A stretch of DNA of 7,930 nt from assembly GCA_016793565.1 (NCBI GenBank), contig JAEUMA010000667.1:1-7930 (forward strand), written 5' to 3'. The position numbers and the translations under genes were made by a program. The notes below the pieces were generated by a model, which did not search any database, was not told where the DNA came from, and saw only the letters and a program-made list of their open reading frames with translations. Source of the DNA: Rhizobiaceae bacterium (lineage in GTDB: Bacteria > Pseudomonadota > Alphaproteobacteria > Rhizobiales > Rhizobiaceae). Below are positions 5,876 through 7,930 of the stretch, one piece after another; the stretch's first letter is position 1; each line of letters opens with the position of its first letter.

Positions 5876-7003
5876 CTAGAACACGCTGGTCTCGATGATG
5901 TCGACGCCGCGGATCCGGTCGATCAGATAGACGAGGCCGCGATCGTCGATGGTGACGTCGTTCGAGGAAGCCCGTTCGGCGCCCTCGGCCGGTTCCGGCA
6001 TGAAGTGACCGACCTCCTTCGGCGCGAAAGGATCGGCGATATCGACCAGCCGCAGTCCCTGCGCGAACCACGCGAACGGGATCACCGAGCCCTTGAAGCG
6101 CTCCGACGGCTGGTGGCAGCCGGTCATCGGCGGCTGCGGCGCGCCGTCCGGATCGAGTCCCGGCACCTGGAACGTCGCGATCGACAGCGGATTGGTCTCG
6201 TCGGTAATGTCGTAGACCCAGGTAAACGCCGGCGCGTGCGGCCTGAGTTTGGCGACATCCTCGTCCGCCACCACCATGATGTCACGCCCCTTCAGCTTTC
6301 GCGGAATCGGCAGGCATGTGTGCGTGGGATGCGGAAAGGCCGGGCTGGTGTTGACATGCGCGATCGCGCGCGGATGGCTCATGTCGGAAATGTCCAGGAT
6401 GAACATGCCGTGATGCCAGTAGCTGACGTAGAGACGGTCACCCATGCGCAGCGGATGGTGGCAGCGCGGCTGAACGTAGTTGTCCCACGGGTAGACCTCA
6501 CCGGCGCCGACATTCTGCCCCGGGATCCACCACCGCCCGACCTCGACCGGATTGGCCGGATCGATGAGGTCGAGGATCATGACGATGTTGCCGACATAAC
6601 CTTCCGCCGTGGGGGAGATGTAGGCGTAGCGGCCGTCATAGTCGTAGCGATGGACCCCCTTACCGGCGGTCAGCCATTTGGAGATCAGCCGCGGCTGGCT
6701 TGGCCGTGACGTGTCATAGATGGCGAGGCCGCCGCCGAATTCGGCCGGCCCCTCGCTGCCGAACCGCTCGTGATTGATGATCATCACGCCGTCCTTGGCG
6801 CGAACCTTGTGCGAGTGCCAGCCGGGCGGGACATCGATCGTGGCGATCTTGCGCGGATTGCGCGGGTCGGAAATGTCGACCAGCGTGGTGCCGCTCGGCG
6901 GGCGCATGTGGCCGACATAAAGGATGTTGCCGTCGACCCAGACCTGGCCGCCGCCGGGACAGTCGAAACGCGCTAGATGCTTTGTATTCGACGCTGATGC
7001 CAC
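5876..7003 (-). CDS. LVIVD repeat protein, predicted seven-bladed beta-propeller
   Basis: A 375-residue protein made of LVIVD-type repeats (PF08309 family), function unknown. I count seven repeat cores: TTLVDISDP (39-47), GLAIYDTSRP (92-101), VMILDLIDP (141-149), MFILDISDM (200-208), WVYDITDE (262-269), LRLVDIADP (317-325) and a degenerate GVDIIETS (366-373); this suits a seven-bladed propeller. Histidines recur before the repeat cores: His32, His63/65, His118, His182/183, His197/198, His225/228, His297. No signal peptide is seen, so it is probably cytosolic. The GTG start (7003) has a weak ribosome site, and the frame stays open upstream to near the dioxygenase stop without any ATG, so the true start is uncertain by some residues. 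It sits between the dioxygenase and RidA genes, only nine bases from the latter. It could be an enzyme with a metal in the central channel or a scaffold; neither is proven. Confidence 0.88.
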   Translation of the reverse strand: MASASNTKHLARFDCPGGGQVWVDGNILYVGHMRPPSGTTLVDISDPRNPRKIATIDVPPGWHSHKVRAKDGVMIINHERFGSEGPAEFGGGLAIYDTSRPSQPRLISKWLTAGKGVHRYDYDGRYAYISPTAEGYVGNIVMILDLIDPANPVEVGRWWIPGQNVGAGEVYPWDNYVQPRCHHPLRMGDRLYVSYWHHGMFILDISDMSHPRAIAHVNTSPAFPHPTHTCLPIPRKLKGRDIMVVADEDVAKLRPHAPAFTWVYDITDETNPLSIATFQVPGLDPDGAPQPPMTGCHQPSERFKGSVIPFAWFAQGLRLVDIADPFAPKEVGHFMPEPAEGAERASSNDVTIDDRGLVYLIDRIRGVDIIETSVF

Positions 7004-7097
7004 GAATGCGCTCGCTACTCTACCAAACCCGCCTGCCCTCTCCGAACCCTGCGAAGGGAACCGTTGATCCCCTCGCCGATCCGCTGCGCAAACCGCC
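7004..7097 (-). other. Intergenic gap inside the catabolic operon
   Basis: These 94 bases separate the dioxygenase stop from the GTG of the LVIVD gene and are the widest gap in the operon. I see no convincing terminator or promoter; the best hairpin is CCCT-TCGC-AGGG, only four pairs. A purine-rich GGAGAGGG occurs on the minus strand but has no start codon at proper distance in the LVIVD frame. Confidence 0.5.
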
Positions 7098-7930
7098 TTA
7101 CCCCAAGCGCAGCAGATCGCCGGCCTGGTTGCGGCCCCAGCGCTTGTAGAGAAGCAGCGCGCGCTGGGTCGGCGCGTCCGTTGCGCCGAAGAAGATCACC
7201 GGCTCTGTCGAGGAGCTGTTGACGTGCTCCACCCAGCAGCCGCCGGGCACGGCCAGCGTATCGAACTGGTCCCAGTCATAGCGCTTGCCGTCGATGATCG
7301 AATGCCCCTTGCCCCTGAACGGCGACAGCAGCAGGCTCGCGGTCTCGCGCTGCGGGAGCGTCTTTTCGCCCGGCCGCAGCATCTGAACGTAAAAGTTGAT
7401 CGTGTGGAAGACCGGGCCGCCGGTGGTCGGGTCGACATAGTCCACGACGATGCCTTCGTGCGGATCGCCGTCCCAGTCCTTATGGGCGTCGAGCACCGCT
7501 TCCATCTTCTCCCAGCGATAGACATACATGGGCGAAGACAGGCCACCGCCGCGCTTGTGGTTCACGAAGCGCGGCATCAGCCCGCCCTCGCCGTAGATGC
7601 GCTGTGAGTAGTCCGACGGATAGCGGGCCGTCTGGACCTTCTTCTCGACTTCCTTCCCGTTCTCGATCTCGGTGTATCTGTGATCGAAATGTACGGCGTG
7701 AAGCGTTTCGACCAGCGGCAGATCGAGTACCGAGAGGTTGACCGCCTGCTCACCTCCGACAGTGCCGTGATTATGCCAGGCGTCGTTCGGGGTCAGCACC
7801 ATGTCGCCCGGCCCGAACACCACGTCCTCGCCCTCGACACCGGTAAAGTTGCCCTGGCCGGTCAGGCCGAAGCGGATCGCGCTCGGCGAATGCTTGTGCG
7901 GCGGCATGATCTCGTCGGGATCGTTGAGGC
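7098..7930 (-). CDS. Gentisate 1,2-dioxygenase-like bicupin ring-cleavage dioxygenase (5' end outside window)
   Basis: Bicupin of the gentisate 1,2-dioxygenase / 1-hydroxy-2-naphthoate / salicylate dioxygenase family, non-haem Fe(II) enzymes that insert O2 next to the carboxyl-bearing ring carbon. The visible 276 residues start inside the N-terminal cupin: the reading frame continues to the window edge as LNDPDEI ahead of MPPHKHSPSAIRF, so the ATG at 7907 is internal and about 70-100 residues are missing. Cupin 1 carries the three iron ligands: His-x-His in PHKHSPSAIRF and a third His 39 residues later in TPNDAWHNHG. Cupin 2 (INFYVQMLRPGEKT, GHSIIDGKRYDWDQFDTLAVPGG, VEHVN) has lost the first His pair, which reads LPQRETAS, and probably binds no metal, common in this family. 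It is the most upstream visible gene of the operon. The exact aromatic acid (gentisate, salicylate, amino- or nitro-salicylate) cannot be fixed by these motifs. Confidence 0.88.
   Translation of the reverse strand, partial: LNDPDEIMPPHKHSPSAIRFGLTGQGNFTGVEGEDVVFGPGDMVLTPNDAWHNHGTVGGEQAVNLSVLDLPLVETLHAVHFDHRYTEIENGKEVEKKVQTARYPSDYSQRIYGEGGLMPRFVNHKRGGGLSSPMYVYRWEKMEAVLDAHKDWDGDPHEGIVVDYVDPTTGGPVFHTINFYVQMLRPGEKTLPQRETASLLLSPFRGKGHSIIDGKRYDWDQFDTLAVPGGCWVEHVNSSSTEPVIFFGATDAPTQRALLLYKRWGRNQAGDLLRLG

Noticed and set aside
5427..6071. Minus-strand open frame of 214 codons spanning the RidA gene in another frame
   Set aside because: Arg-rich off-frame translation of the RidA and LVIVD genes.
6005..6709. 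Plus-strand open frame of 234 codons opposite the LVIVD gene
   Set aside because: Arg/Asp/Val-rich shadow; the repeat structure is on the minus strand.
7098..7930. Naming the bicupin gentisate 1,2-dioxygenase outright
   Set aside because: The family includes salicylate, nitro/amino-salicylate and 1-hydroxy-2-naphthoate enzymes with the same visible motifs, and the N-terminal part is missing.
1..7930. tRNA, rRNA, CRISPR array, insertion sequence or phage genes
   Set aside because: No cloverleaf, repeat-spacer pattern, terminal inverted repeats or transposase/integrase motifs were found; nearly all sequence is explained by coding regions.

Overview
The window is GC-rich, densely packed bacterial DNA that reads like an alphaproteobacterium of the Hyphomicrobiales (rhizobial) type. 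This rests on the strong G/C bias at third codon positions, the use of TTG and GTG starts, and the gene content (BMP-family ABC importer, RidA, GST and gentisate-dioxygenase-like genes). The genus cannot be fixed from the sequence alone. I see no RNA gene, insertion sequence, CRISPR array or phage gene.

Right part (3879 to 7930, all on the minus strand, read right to left): a five-gene catabolic-type operon. It begins with a gentisate-1,2-dioxygenase-like bicupin whose 5' end lies outside the window. A seven-repeat LVIVD beta-propeller protein of unknown function, a RidA-family imine/enamine hydrolase, a glutathione S-transferase and a 3-hydroxyacyl-CoA dehydrogenase-like enzyme follow. The last four genes are 9 and 24 bases apart and then overlap by one base, so they are very probably co-transcribed. 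The combination suggests ring cleavage of a hydroxylated and perhaps amino-substituted aromatic acid, followed by processing of the product. The substrate is inference.

Middle (3320 to 3851): one plus-strand gene encodes a small secreted protein that I do not recognise. It faces the catabolic operon tail to tail and diverges from the transporter operon across a 97-base, relatively AT-rich intergenic region that should hold promoters for both directions.

Left part (1 to 3319, minus strand): a BMP-family (nucleoside-type) ABC importer in the order periplasmic binding protein, double-domain ATPase, permease; the permease runs off the window. A near-ideal intrinsic terminator sits between the binding-protein and ATPase genes and probably acts as a partial terminator that lets the binding protein be made in excess. 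The ATPase and permease genes overlap by ATGA. Nothing in the sequence ties the transporter directly to the catabolic operon beyond adjacency.

I found no clearly new defence or mobile system. The least explained items are the His-rich LVIVD propeller in a ring-cleavage operon, the pairing of a bicupin dioxygenase with a RidA protein, and the orphan secreted protein.
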